DNA from: Opitutia bacterium UBA7441
Lineage (GTDB): Bacteria; Verrucomicrobiota; Verrucomicrobiia; Opitutales; Coraliomargaritaceae
DNA: 6,393 bases
Assembly: GCA_002480015.1 (NCBI GenBank)
Contig: DLQD01000029.1
Span: forward strand, 1 to 6,393
Direction of reading: 5' to 3'
A model generated the notes under the pieces. It saw nothing but the letters and a program-made list of their open reading frames with translations, was not told where the DNA came from and made no database searches. Numbering within the stretch: the stretch's first letter is position 1; the number at the start of each line of letters is the position of its first letter. A program made the translations under genes and the position numbers. Shown one piece after another: positions 1 to 6,393 of this stretch.

Positions 1-1033
1 GTTCGACTCCGAAGCCTCCTACTCCCGGATGAAGGAAGACCTCGAAAAGGAGGGCGTCATCTTCGTCGGTTCGACCGAGGGCCTCGCCAAATACCCGGAG
101 ATCTTCCGCCCCTACTTCGGCAAAGTGATCCCGACCGCCGACAACAAATTCTCTGCGCTGAATAGCGCCACTTTCTCGGGCGGCAGCTTCATCTACGTGC
201 CCAAGGGCGTGAAGCTCAAGCAGCCCCTGCAAGCTTACTTCCGGATCAACGCAGAAAACTTCGGACAGTTCGAGCGCACGCTCATTATCGCCGACGAAGA
301 CTCCGAGATCACCTACATGGAAGGCTGCACTGCGCCTAAGTTCGAAACCGCTACGCTCCACAGCGCAGTGGTCGAGCTGGTCGCACTGAAGAACGCCAAG
401 ATCCAATACATCACCGTGCAAAATTGGTCGTCCAATGTCTTTAACCTCGTGACTAAGCGCGGCATGGCCGACGAAGGCGCTGAAGTGAAGTGGATCGACT
501 GCAACATCGGCTCCCGCCTGACCATGAAGTATCCGGGCGTCGTGCTGAAGGGTAAAGGCGCCCGTGGCGAAGTGCTCTCCATCGCTCTTGCCAACGACGG
601 CCAGCATCAGGACACCGGCGCGAAGATGATGCACCTCGCGGACAACACCACGAGCAACATCATCTCCAAGTCGATCTCAATCGGTAAAGGACGCTCCACC
701 TACCGTGGCCAAGTCCACATGCCCAAGCATCTCAAAAATTGCAAAAACAATACTGAATGTGACGCCCTCTTGATCAACACCAACAGCCGGACGGATACCT
801 ACCCCGCGATCACCACACGCGGCCAGAACAATACCGTCCAGCATGAGGCTAGCGTCTCCAAAGTCAGCGCCGAGCAGATCTTCTACATGATGCAGCGCGG
901 CCTCTCCGAGGGCGAAGCGATGAGCCTTGCCGTGAACGGATTCGTCAACGACCTAATGAAGGCCTTCCCCATGGAATACTCGGTGGAACTGAAGCGCCTG
1001 ATCGACATGGAAATGGAAGGATCCGTTGGTTAG
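1..1033 (+). CDS. sufB: SufB, Fe-S cluster assembly scaffold protein (5' end outside window)
   Basis: SufB is a core subunit of the cytoplasmic SufBC2D complex, where nascent Fe-S clusters are assembled. The reading frame is already open at base 2, and the residues before the first Met (base 29) also fit SufB, so that Met is internal. About 343 codons are present against a usual ~470-480, so roughly 130 N-terminal residues are missing. Visible family signatures are SFIYVPKGVK, LQAYFRINAEN, GQFERTLII, the QNWS segment, NLVTKR, TMKYPGV, YRGQVHMPK and the C-terminal FYMMQRGLSEGEA. By eye, the Cys of TECDALL (bases 758-760) matches E. coli SufB Cys405, and the His of VQHEA (842-844) matches His433. 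Both are implicated in cluster assembly at the SufB-SufD interface. The E. coli Glu432 position is Gln here. The gene ends with the typical MEMEGSVG tail. It is followed by sufD, and sufC is probably upstream. Identification is secure. Confidence 0.97.
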   Translation, partial: FDSEASYSRMKEDLEKEGVIFVGSTEGLAKYPEIFRPYFGKVIPTADNKFSALNSATFSGGSFIYVPKGVKLKQPLQAYFRINAENFGQFERTLIIADEDSEITYMEGCTAPKFETATLHSAVVELVALKNAKIQYITVQNWSSNVFNLVTKRGMADEGAEVKWIDCNIGSRLTMKYPGVVLKGKGARGEVLSIALANDGQHQDTGAKMMHLADNTTSNIISKSISIGKGRSTYRGQVHMPKHLKNCKNNTECDALLINTNSRTDTYPAITTRGQNNTVQHEASVSKVSAEQIFYMMQRGLSEGEAMSLAVNGFVNDLMKAFPMEYSVELKRLIDMEMEGSVG

Positions 1034-1091
1034 TCTGTTATGGAACACGGCCACTTTCCGCTGTCGCCTGCATCGCCCGCTCTGCAAGGCT

Positions 1092-1144
1092 ATGGAGGAC
1101 AAGAAACGAAGCCGCATACGTATGTCCGCTCCTTTAGGTGCGGA
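1092..1144. other. Overlapping palindromes in the sufB-sufD spacer
   Basis: The 171-bp spacer contains three overlapping symmetric elements. CATACGTATG at 1115-1124 is a perfect 10-bp palindrome. Directly after it, TCCGCTCCTTTAGGTGCGGA (1125-1144) is an imperfect 20-bp palindrome with 5-bp outer arms TCCGC/GCGGA and inner CCT/AGG. TGGAGGACA (1092-1100) can also pair with TGTCC-GC-TCC (1123-1132), leaving a 2-nt bulge, and that pairing would exclude the 1125-1144 hairpin. No U tract follows, so a simple terminator is unlikely. The sequence could be an operator, a processing site, a leader structure or a degenerate repeat; none of these can be decided from the window. No convincing promoter or Shine-Dalgarno sequence was found in the spacer. 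Confidence 0.4.
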
Positions 1145-1204
1145 TCAGGTAATGATCACAAGACCTGCTTAGATTATTAGAACAGCATCTCAAAAAACTT
1201 TATA

Positions 1205-2506
1205 ATGACCACCACTTTGGAAAATCCAACTGCAACCATTTCTGCCCAAGAACCGACATGGCTGGCCAAGCGCCGCGCCGCCGGGCTGGATCAATTCAAC
1301 AACCTGCCTCTGCCGACCGCTCGGGATGAAGCCTGGCGCTTCGCCAGCGTGGGCAAGCTGAGTATCGACGACTTCAACCCTGTCGAAACACCCGCCACAA
1401 CGACGCTCGACGCGCTCACCGAGCGCTCTGTCCTTGTCACCGCCCGCGCAGGACGTGCCGTCTTTGTGGACGACGCACCGGCCCGGTTCGAGGGTGTGAG
1501 CGCTGAGCTCATCGCTCAAGGCGTCATCTACTTGCCGATCGCCGAGGCCATCGAGCAGCACCCCGAACTGATGGAGCAATACTTCCTCCAAGAATCGACC
1601 GAGCTCGGCTCGAAGAAGTTCTTCGGTCTGCACGCCGCCACCGTCAAGGCGGGCACTCTGCTCTACGTGCCCAAGGGTGTCCAGATCGCCAACCCGATCG
1701 TCAACTACTACTGGACAAGCGCTGAACGCGCAGCCGTCTTCCCCCACACCCTGATCATCGCCGAAGACAACGCGAACGTCTCCGTGGTCGACCTCTTCTT
1801 TTCCGAGACCGAGGCCAACGAGGCGCTCAACGTCTCCGTCTCCAACATCCACGCCGGCGCGGGCGCTCATGTCTTCCGCAAGATCGTCCAAGACTGGAAC
1901 GAAAAGACTGTTTCCTTTCAGCTCGATACCATTGTGGCCGAGCGCGATGCACAGGTGAAAAATATCGCCGTCAACATCGGCGCCCAGCGTGCCCGCTTCG
2001 AAAGCCAGACCCGCATTGAAGGCGCCGGCGCGGACGTGAAGATGTATTCCCTGACCGTGGCGGAAGAGACGCAGGAGTTCGACCAGCGCACCTTCCAGAC
2101 GCACAACGCGCCCAACGCCGTGTCCGACCTGCTCTACAAAAACGCGCTGCTCGACAACAGCCGCACGATCTTCTCCGGCCTGATCAAAGTGGCCGAAGGC
2201 GCCCAACAAACCGACGCCTACCAAACCAATCGTAACCTGCTCCTCGACCCGACCGCCGAGGCCAACGCCCTGCCCGGTCTGGAGATCCTAGCCAACGACG
2301 TGCGCTGCTCCCACGGCGCCACCACAGGAAACGTCGATCAAGCCGAACTCTTCTATATGATGCAGCGTGGCATCCCCCGCCGCGTCGCCATGCAACTCAT
2401 GGTCTTCGGTTTCTTTGAGGAAGTGATCGAGAAAATCGAGAGCGACGAACTCGCGGACAATCTGCGTCAACTCATCCACAAAAAATTCGACGCGAAAATC
2501 GCCTAA
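1205..2506 (+). CDS. sufD: SufD, Fe-S cluster assembly scaffold subunit
   Basis: SufD is the SufB paralogue that completes the SufBC2D scaffold and is linked to iron acquisition during cluster assembly. The protein is 433 residues, a normal SufD length. The N-terminal part has the PLPTARDEAWRF segment typical of SufD. The beta-helix core has LYVPKGVQIANPI, PHTLIIAED and VQDWNEKTVSF. The C-terminal core has SRTIFSGLIKV, QTNRNLLL, LEILANDVRCSHGATTG and ELFYMMQRGIPRRVA. In CSHG, Cys368 and His370 correspond by eye to E. coli Cys358 and His360; the His is implicated in cluster assembly with SufB Cys405. SufB-only features such as the ERTLII and VQHEA blocks are absent, which separates it from a second SufB. 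The ATG at 1205 suits the family length, but no Shine-Dalgarno sequence precedes it. It lies 171 bp after sufB on the same strand. Confidence 0.96.
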   Translation: MTTTLENPTATISAQEPTWLAKRRAAGLDQFNNLPLPTARDEAWRFASVGKLSIDDFNPVETPATTTLDALTERSVLVTARAGRAVFVDDAPARFEGVSAELIAQGVIYLPIAEAIEQHPELMEQYFLQESTELGSKKFFGLHAATVKAGTLLYVPKGVQIANPIVNYYWTSAERAAVFPHTLIIAEDNANVSVVDLFFSETEANEALNVSVSNIHAGAGAHVFRKIVQDWNEKTVSFQLDTIVAERDAQVKNIAVNIGAQRARFESQTRIEGAGADVKMYSLTVAEETQEFDQRTFQTHNAPNAVSDLLYKNALLDNSRTIFSGLIKVAEGAQQTDAYQTNRNLLLDPTAEANALPGLEILANDVRCSHGATTGNVDQAELFYMMQRGIPRRVAMQLMVFGFFEEVIEKIESDELADNLRQLIHKKFDAKIA

Positions 2507-2523
2507 AGCCGAAGGCTTAGGCG
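2500..2523 (+). other. Hairpin overlapping the sufD stop codon
   Basis: CGCCTAA (2500-2506) pairs with TTAGGCG (2517-2523), and GCC (2508-2510) with GGC (2514-2516). This gives a 10-bp stem with one bulged A (2507) and a GAA loop. The sufD TAA stop (2504-2506) sits inside the 5' arm. No T tract follows, so it is not a classical intrinsic terminator. It may be a transcript-stability or processing structure between sufD and sufT, or a repeated extragenic palindrome. The symmetry is read directly from the sequence; the function is unknown. Confidence 0.5.
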
Positions 2524-2524
2524 G

Positions 2525-2570
2525 TGATTGATGAATCTTCAGTCATCAATCATCAGTCATCAATCATCTC
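2525..2570. repeat. 7-bp tandem repeat with inverted partner, upstream of sufT
   Basis: From 2536 to 2570 five consecutive heptamers follow a TCATCAR pattern: TCTTCAG, TCATCAA, TCATCAG, TCATCAA and TCATCTC. The best part is a perfect 14-bp direct duplication, TCAGTCATCAATCA, at 2539-2552 and 2553-2566. TGATTGATGA at 2525-2534 is the exact reverse complement of TCATCAATCA, so it can pair with either copy (2543-2552 or 2557-2566). The array ends 4 bp before the sufT ATG at 2575 and occupies the place where a ribosome-binding site would be. A change in heptamer number would alter the leader length. Confidence 0.7.
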
Positions 2571-2574
2571 CACC

Positions 2575-3114
<540 letters not shown>

Positions 3115-3272
3115 TTTGGACAGTTGAGCGGAGCACGGCACCAGAAGATTCACGCAAACGTCACGGTTTTGACCATAAAACTGGACCATGGGGGGCATAT
3201 TATTCAGATTCTGCCAACTGGAATCATTCTTGCATAATCAAATCACCTAATTTAATCAACCTGACTCTGACT
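3115..3272. other. Spacer between sufT and the PEP-CTERM gene
   Basis: The 158-bp spacer changes from mixed composition to AT-rich after about 3195, as expected if a promoter for the downstream gene lies here. CATAAT (3233-3238) and TTTAAT (3251-3256) resemble -10 boxes, but neither has a good -35 match at 16-18 bp. No hairpin with a T tract follows sufT, so no terminator for the suf genes is visible. No short gene was supported. Confidence 0.3.
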
Positions 3273-3935
3273 ATGAAAATTGCCCAAATTCTTACGGTCA
3301 CAGCTTCGCTGGCCGGAACAGCCGTAATTCTCAGCGCCCAATCAATCACTCTGGATTTTGAGAACAACCTTGTAACTGGAGGAGACCTCGTCATCCAAAC
3401 TGCAGGAACTGATGCAGTCGACGACTTTACCGGAGACCGGTTTGACGAACAAAGTTCTGCGTTATTCCAAATACAGAATATTGCTACTATTGGAACTCTA
3501 GGTGTAACCGCGACTGCATTAATCGATGATCTCAACGTTACAGGAAGCGGCTTACAGGATGGGGCCTCTGGCTATAACGGCGCTGGTGAGGGTACTAGCT
3601 TCTTATTTGATACAGATGTGATTATCACCTCACTCGATTGGGTCAGCTTCACATCCCTCGGAAGCGATAGCGTAACTCTCAGTGTAGGTGCAACAAGCAT
3701 TGGAACCTTCGGCGAAGGAACCGTAATCGGCAATACAGACTTCACTAGCACTAACCCCGCGACTATGAACATAGCAGTATCGGCAGGTGACGCTTTCACG
3801 ATTACCTTCGACAACGGCGCTTTTTACCTTGGACAAATGGGTTTAACCGTCGTCCCCGAGCCCAACGCCTACGCGCTACTCTCTGGCATCTGCGCACTAG
3901 CCTCCATCATGCTCCGCCGCCGTTCGGTGAACTAG
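3273..3935 (+). CDS. PEP-CTERM sorting domain-containing secreted protein, function unknown
   Basis: The 220-residue product has an N-terminal signal peptide: Lys2, a hydrophobic stretch to about residue 20, and a probable cleavage near Ala22. The middle (~24-192) is rich in Thr, Ser, Gly, Asp and aliphatic residues in alternating patterns, suggesting a secreted beta-sandwich; it has no cysteine and no catalytic motif I recognise. The C-terminus is a PEP-CTERM tail, with Pro-Glu-Pro at 195-197, a hydrophobic helix at ~198-214 and Arg215-217. In known systems this tail is recognised by an exosortase (EpsH/Xrt) and the protein is delivered to the envelope or an extracellular matrix. No exosortase is in the window. 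The gene has lower GC than its neighbours (about 42-47% in two sampled 60-base stretches). It starts 158 bp after sufT without a Shine-Dalgarno sequence and has its own terminator, so it is probably transcribed separately. The biological role is unknown. Confidence 0.9.
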   Translation: MKIAQILTVTASLAGTAVILSAQSITLDFENNLVTGGDLVIQTAGTDAVDDFTGDRFDEQSSALFQIQNIATIGTLGVTATALIDDLNVTGSGLQDGASGYNGAGEGTSFLFDTDVIITSLDWVSFTSLGSDSVTLSVGATSIGTFGEGTVIGNTDFTSTNPATMNIAVSAGDAFTITFDNGAFYLGQMGLTVVPEPNAYALLSGICALASIMLRRRSVN

Positions 3936-3940
3936 TCCGA

Positions 3941-3962
3941 CTTTATCAAGTTTTCTTGAGAA
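3941..3962 (+). other. First hairpin after the PEP-CTERM gene
   Basis: TCAAG (3946-3950) pairs with CTTGA (3955-3959) across a TTTT loop. The outer bases CTT (3941-3943) and AAG (3960-3962) can extend it past a small internal loop. It lies 5 bp after the stop codon and directly abuts the terminator hairpin. It could help termination or protect the 3' end of the transcript. Confidence 0.45.
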
Positions 3963-3988
3963 GCCACCTAGAGAGTGGTCTTTTTTTT
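3963..3988 (+). terminator. Rho-independent terminator of the PEP-CTERM gene
   Basis: GCCAC (3963-3967) pairs with GTGGT (3975-3979), including one G-T pair, across a 7-nt loop. A run of eight T (3981-3988) follows immediately. The preceding GAGAA can pair with part of the T tract, lengthening the stem. The core stem is short, but its position 27 bp past the stop codon and the T8 tract make an intrinsic terminator the best reading. The downstream neighbour hrpB is convergent. Confidence 0.75.
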
Positions 3989-4128
3989 AATCATCCACGC
4001 CCGAAGGAAGGTCCTCTAACAATATAAACCTTCGCCATTAACACCTACGGCGTCCGCAGGGGCTTGTGCTTGGTGCCTTTGGACTCAAATAGGTAAACTG
4101 GCTCCTAGATATTGATCACGCCAATCGC

Positions 4129-4154
4129 CATCGCGCACGGAGCGCGACGCTACC
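4129..4154. repeat. REP-like palindrome overlapping the hrpB stop codon
   Basis: TCGCGC (4131-4136) and GCGCGA (4142-4147) form a perfect 6-bp GC-rich stem with a 5-base ACGGA loop. The hrpB stop codon (CTA on this strand, 4150-4152) is 2 bp from the stem, within CGCTACC (4148-4154). The flanking blocks CATCGCG (4129-4135) and CGCTACC recur in the same order inside hrpB at 5518-5524 and 5526-5532. Read on the - strand it could act as the end-of-transcript hairpin for hrpB, although no T tract follows. The repeat-family reading rests on two copies only. Confidence 0.45.
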
Positions 4155-6393
4155 GCCACTCGTGCTTCGGATACCTTCCCGCTAGTTCCTTCCTGACATG
4201 CTGGTAGGCACCGCCCCAAAAGCCGTCGAGATCGTCGGTCAGATGTGCGGGTCTTTGGTTTGGAGCAAGTAGCTCGATAAGGAGGGGCACCTTGCCATTG
4301 GCCACGCGGAGCTGGCTACCGGGAACGTCATAGAAATCCTGAAGCTTCGAGGCGATGATGGCGCGACCGTCAGGCTCGTAGCGGATTCGCGATGGGCGAC
4401 TCCGATCGGGAAGCGTGAACTCGGCGGGGGCGTAGGTGTCGATATAATACAGTTGCTCGGAGCGGATCCATTCTTTGACCGCAGGCAAAACAGGGCGGTC
4501 TTTGATCTCCTTGTAGCTGAGCGCCCCGTGGCAGATCTGCCCGATGATCAAAGCGCGGGCTTCGTCATCGATCGGAGCAAGTTCGGTCTCCGGGCAGTGC
4601 TGGGCAACAAAGTTGACGCGTTGTATCCAGTTTTCCACGACGGCGTCCCATTGTTTAAGCTTGAGGTTGCCGGCGATGACCTCAGCGGCCAAAAGCTCGG
4701 CCGCTTGATCAGTGTCCGGCTCGCCCTGGTCTTTGGATTGCAAGACAAGGTCGCGGAAGCGCCGCTCGCGACGGCTTTGCACACGGCGAGCGACGGGGTC
4801 GTAAACCGTTTCGGCGGCGTCGGAGAAATCACTTGGAAAGGCCGCTTCCAACCAAGCGGGCTCTACAGCGGTGGACAATCCGAGCAGGACGGTGACATCC
4901 CCGCACAACTCGCGCTCTTCCAATTCGGCAGCGACAAAGAGTTCGCTCTCAACAATACTCTCGCGGCGCAGTTCCCCACACCGCCCGTGCACCATACGGC
5001 AGCGGCGTGTGCCACGGTCATTGCGCAAACAGAGGTGGTCGCTGAAGGCGACGAGCAGGCAGCGACAAATACGCTCTGCCAAGTCCGGCAAGGCGGCCGC
5101 ACGTGTATCCAGCCCCGCACCTTGCGCTAGGCCGAGGAGCTGCTGCGCGATGGCACCGGCTTGCCGGGAGGCACCGCCATGGATGCCGAGCGCGGCGCAG
5201 GCATTGGGGTTGAACTTGGCGGCTTGCGCTAACTCGTAGGCACGGATCTGCACGAAAAAGTCGGAGCGGGCATCGGCGTGGTCTTCGATCTGCCGGATCT
5301 GCTCACGGCGGACGCGTTCTTCACGCGCGGCGCGGTAGATCGGCCGTCCCTGGCTGAGCGCGGCGATCAGTGCCACATCCGGCAAAACCCCAAGACGATC
5401 ACCCTCAATCAGGAAACGCGCGTAGCGCGGGTGCAGAGGGAAGTCGGCCATCTTGCGACCGAGCTCGGTGATGGACGATCGCGACTTCGGCGAGACTTCG
5501 GACATCGACGCGATTGGCATCGCGTCGCTACCAGAATGTAGCGATGCTGCGCTAGTCAATGATCCTGAGCCCGCCGAATGGGCAGCGTCGACGGCCGTTT
5601 TGAGAGCACCCAGATCCCGGAGTAGGACTTCGGCGCGGTGCAAGGACTCAGGCATCGGGGCTTCATACCAAGGAAACATTCCACTGGTGAGCGGATCCAT
5701 GCCGGCGGCCATCAGCATCAAAACCGTCTCGGAGAGATCGATGCGTTTCACCTCGGCCTCGTCGCGCTCAGACCGGGCTTGGTGCTCGGCCTCGCTCCAC
5801 AGTCGAATGCATTGGCCCGGGCCGGTGCGCCCAGCGCGTCCGGCGCGTTGCTCGGCTGAGGCACGGCTGATGCCTTCGACAAGGATGGAATTAATCCCCC
5901 GCCGCGGATCATAGCGGGCCACACGCGCCAAGCCTCCGTCAATCACGGTGCGCACACCCTCGATCGTGATTGAAGTCTCGGCCACATTAGTCGAAACAAT
6001 CACCTTCGGGCGGTCGCCGCGGGTCACCGCGCGGTCCTGCGCCTCCGGCGACAGTTCCCCGTGCAGGGGCAGCACTTCGTAGCCCCTGGCTTCGGGCAAG
6101 CTCTGGATCGAGTCAATCGTCTTTCGGATCTCAAATGCCCCTGGCATAAAGACGAGCACATCACCCGGTTGTCCGGCGGCGGACTTTTTAAACGCCTGCG
6201 CCGCCCGCTCCCAGACCGGTGCCGCGTTGCGTCCGAGCGCGGCACCTGCATAGCTAACCTCGACCGGGTACATGCGGCCCGAGGCCTCGACGCGGGCGCA
6301 GGGCTTGAGAAAACTTTCGAGTGTATCGATATCAAGCGTGGCCGACATGACGACCAGTTTCAGGTCAGGACGCGCCTCGCCTACGCTTTGCAA
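4150..6393 (-). CDS. hrpB: HrpB, DEAH-box ATP-dependent helicase (N-terminus outside window)
   Basis: HrpB is a cytoplasmic DEAH/RHA-family helicase; its substrate is poorly defined in most bacteria. The frame is open at the right edge. The 747 visible residues begin just before motif III (SATL, 17-20), so motifs I, Ia and II, ~120 residues, are missing. Seen here are motif IV (DVLVFMPG, 78-85), motif V (VIVSTNVAETSITIEG, 131-146) and motif VI (QRAGRAGRTG, 182-191). Next come the winged-helix/ratchet region (LGRKMADFPLHPRYARFL, 311-328) and the HrpB-specific C-terminal domain (~600-747) with ELLAPNQRP, HLTDDLDGFW and the near-terminal GRYPKHEW. This C-terminal signature separates HrpB from HrpA. 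Residues ~265-306, between LGAL and ITELGRKMA, are a Ser/Ala/Gly-rich insertion where relatives have only a few residues. The protein also ends right after KHEWR, without the W-P-x-D-P tail many homologues carry. It is convergent with the PEP-CTERM gene and functionally unrelated to the suf genes. Confidence 0.95.
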   Translation of the reverse strand: MQSVGEARPDLKLVVMSATLDIDTLESFLKPCARVEASGRMYPVEVSYAGAALGRNAAPVWERAAQAFKKSAAGQPGDVLVFMPGAFEIRKTIDSIQSLPEARGYEVLPLHGELSPEAQDRAVTRGDRPKVIVSTNVAETSITIEGVRTVIDGGLARVARYDPRRGINSILVEGISRASAEQRAGRAGRTGPGQCIRLWSEAEHQARSERDEAEVKRIDLSETVLMLMAAGMDPLTSGMFPWYEAPMPESLHRAEVLLRDLGALKTAVDAAHSAGSGSLTSAASLHSGSDAMPIASMSEVSPKSRSSITELGRKMADFPLHPRYARFLIEGDRLGVLPDVALIAALSQGRPIYRAAREERVRREQIRQIEDHADARSDFFVQIRAYELAQAAKFNPNACAALGIHGGASRQAGAIAQQLLGLAQGAGLDTRAAALPDLAERICRCLLVAFSDHLCLRNDRGTRRCRMVHGRCGELRRESIVESELFVAAELEERELCGDVTVLLGLSTAVEPAWLEAAFPSDFSDAAETVYDPVARRVQSRRERRFRDLVLQSKDQGEPDTDQAAELLAAEVIAGNLKLKQWDAVVENWIQRVNFVAQHCPETELAPIDDEARALIIGQICHGALSYKEIKDRPVLPAVKEWIRSEQLYYIDTYAPAEFTLPDRSRPSRIRYEPDGRAIIASKLQDFYDVPGSQLRVANGKVPLLIELLAPNQRPAHLTDDLDGFWGGAYQHVRKELAGRYPKHEWR
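5506..5547. repeat. Overlapping palindromes inside the hrpB linker insertion
   Basis: CGACGCGAT (5506-5514) and ATCGCGTCG (5519-5527) form a perfect 9-bp inverted repeat around TGGC. GCGTCGCTAC (5522-5531) and GTAGCGATGC (5538-5547) form a 10-bp stem with one G-T pair around a 6-base loop. GCATCGC (5518-5524) can also pair with GCGATGC (5541-5547). The stems overlap and are mutually exclusive. The segment encodes hrpB residues 283-296, inside the low-complexity insertion. It shares CATCGCG and CGCTACC blocks with the palindrome at the hrpB stop codon, consistent with a REP-like family. Confidence 0.55.

Noticed and set aside
1122..1172. A 16-codon open frame (MSAPLGADQV...) in the sufB-sufD spacer
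   Set aside because: It is too short, has no ribosome-binding site and overlaps the palindromes; nothing beyond an open frame supports it.
1201..1206. TATAAT sequence as a -10 box for sufD
   Set aside because: It overlaps the sufD ATG, so transcription would start inside the gene, and the -35 position (around 1178-1183) does not resemble TTGACA.
1190..2224. A 344-codon open frame on the - strand, opposite sufD
   Set aside because: It is fully antisense to a clear sufD, and its translation is Gly/Val/Asp/Leu-rich with no recognisable domain, as expected from the complement of GC-rich coding DNA.
2524..2574. GTG start for sufT at 2524, adding 17 residues
   Set aside because: The extension only translates the heptamer repeat and does not resemble the SufT N-terminus; the ATG at 2575 gives the normal family length.
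3115..3200. Possible insertion-sequence end after sufT (related TGGACAGTT / ACTGGACCA words)
   Set aside because: The words are not matching terminal inverted repeats, and there is no transposase fragment or target duplication.
4038..4149. Continuation of hrpB past its stop as a broken gene (short open run EPVYLFESKG... in the same frame)
   Set aside because: Two in-frame TAG codons precede a run of only 19 codons, and it does not resemble the HrpB C-terminal tail in any frame I checked; chance is sufficient.
4453..5130. A 225-codon open frame on the + strand, opposite hrpB
   Set aside because: It lies wholly within the conserved hrpB C-terminal region and shows no domain of its own; the hrpB frame carries all the family motifs.

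Overview
The window looks like chromosomal DNA from a Gram-negative bacterium, most likely a member of the Verrucomicrobiota close to the Opitutae. The basis is a predicted secreted protein with a PEP-CTERM sorting tail of the kind common in that group, a long-form SufT next to sufBD, and an HrpB-type helicase. This placement is inference from protein character, not from a marker gene.

Bases 1-3114 hold the end of an iron-sulfur (Fe-S) cluster assembly locus on the + strand: the 3' part of sufB, then sufD, then a long-form sufT. SufB and SufD are paralogous beta-helix proteins that pair and, with the ATPase SufC, form the scaffold on which Fe-S clusters are built. SufC is not in the window and probably lies upstream of sufB. 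SufT is a DUF59-family maturation factor. The spacers are not the tight overlaps often seen in suf operons. The sufB-sufD gap is 171 bp and holds overlapping palindromes. The sufD-sufT gap is 68 bp and holds a hairpin that includes the sufD stop codon, followed by a 7-bp tandem repeat with an inverted partner.

Bases 3273-3935 hold a 220-residue PEP-CTERM protein of unknown function. It has visibly lower GC than its neighbours and is followed by two hairpins and a T8 tract that look like a Rho-independent terminator.

From 4150 to the right edge, on the - strand, runs most of hrpB, a DEAH-box ATP-dependent helicase whose N-terminal ~120 residues lie outside the window. It converges on the PEP-CTERM gene. 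Two palindromic, REP-like sequences sharing CATCGCG and CGCTACC blocks are associated with hrpB. One is inside its coding sequence, within a Ser/Ala-rich insertion in a linker. The other overlaps its stop codon.

No novel defence, mobile or RNA system is evident. The most distinctive signals are the palindromic elements in and at the end of hrpB and the structured spacers in the suf locus. No RNA gene, CRISPR array or complete insertion sequence was seen.
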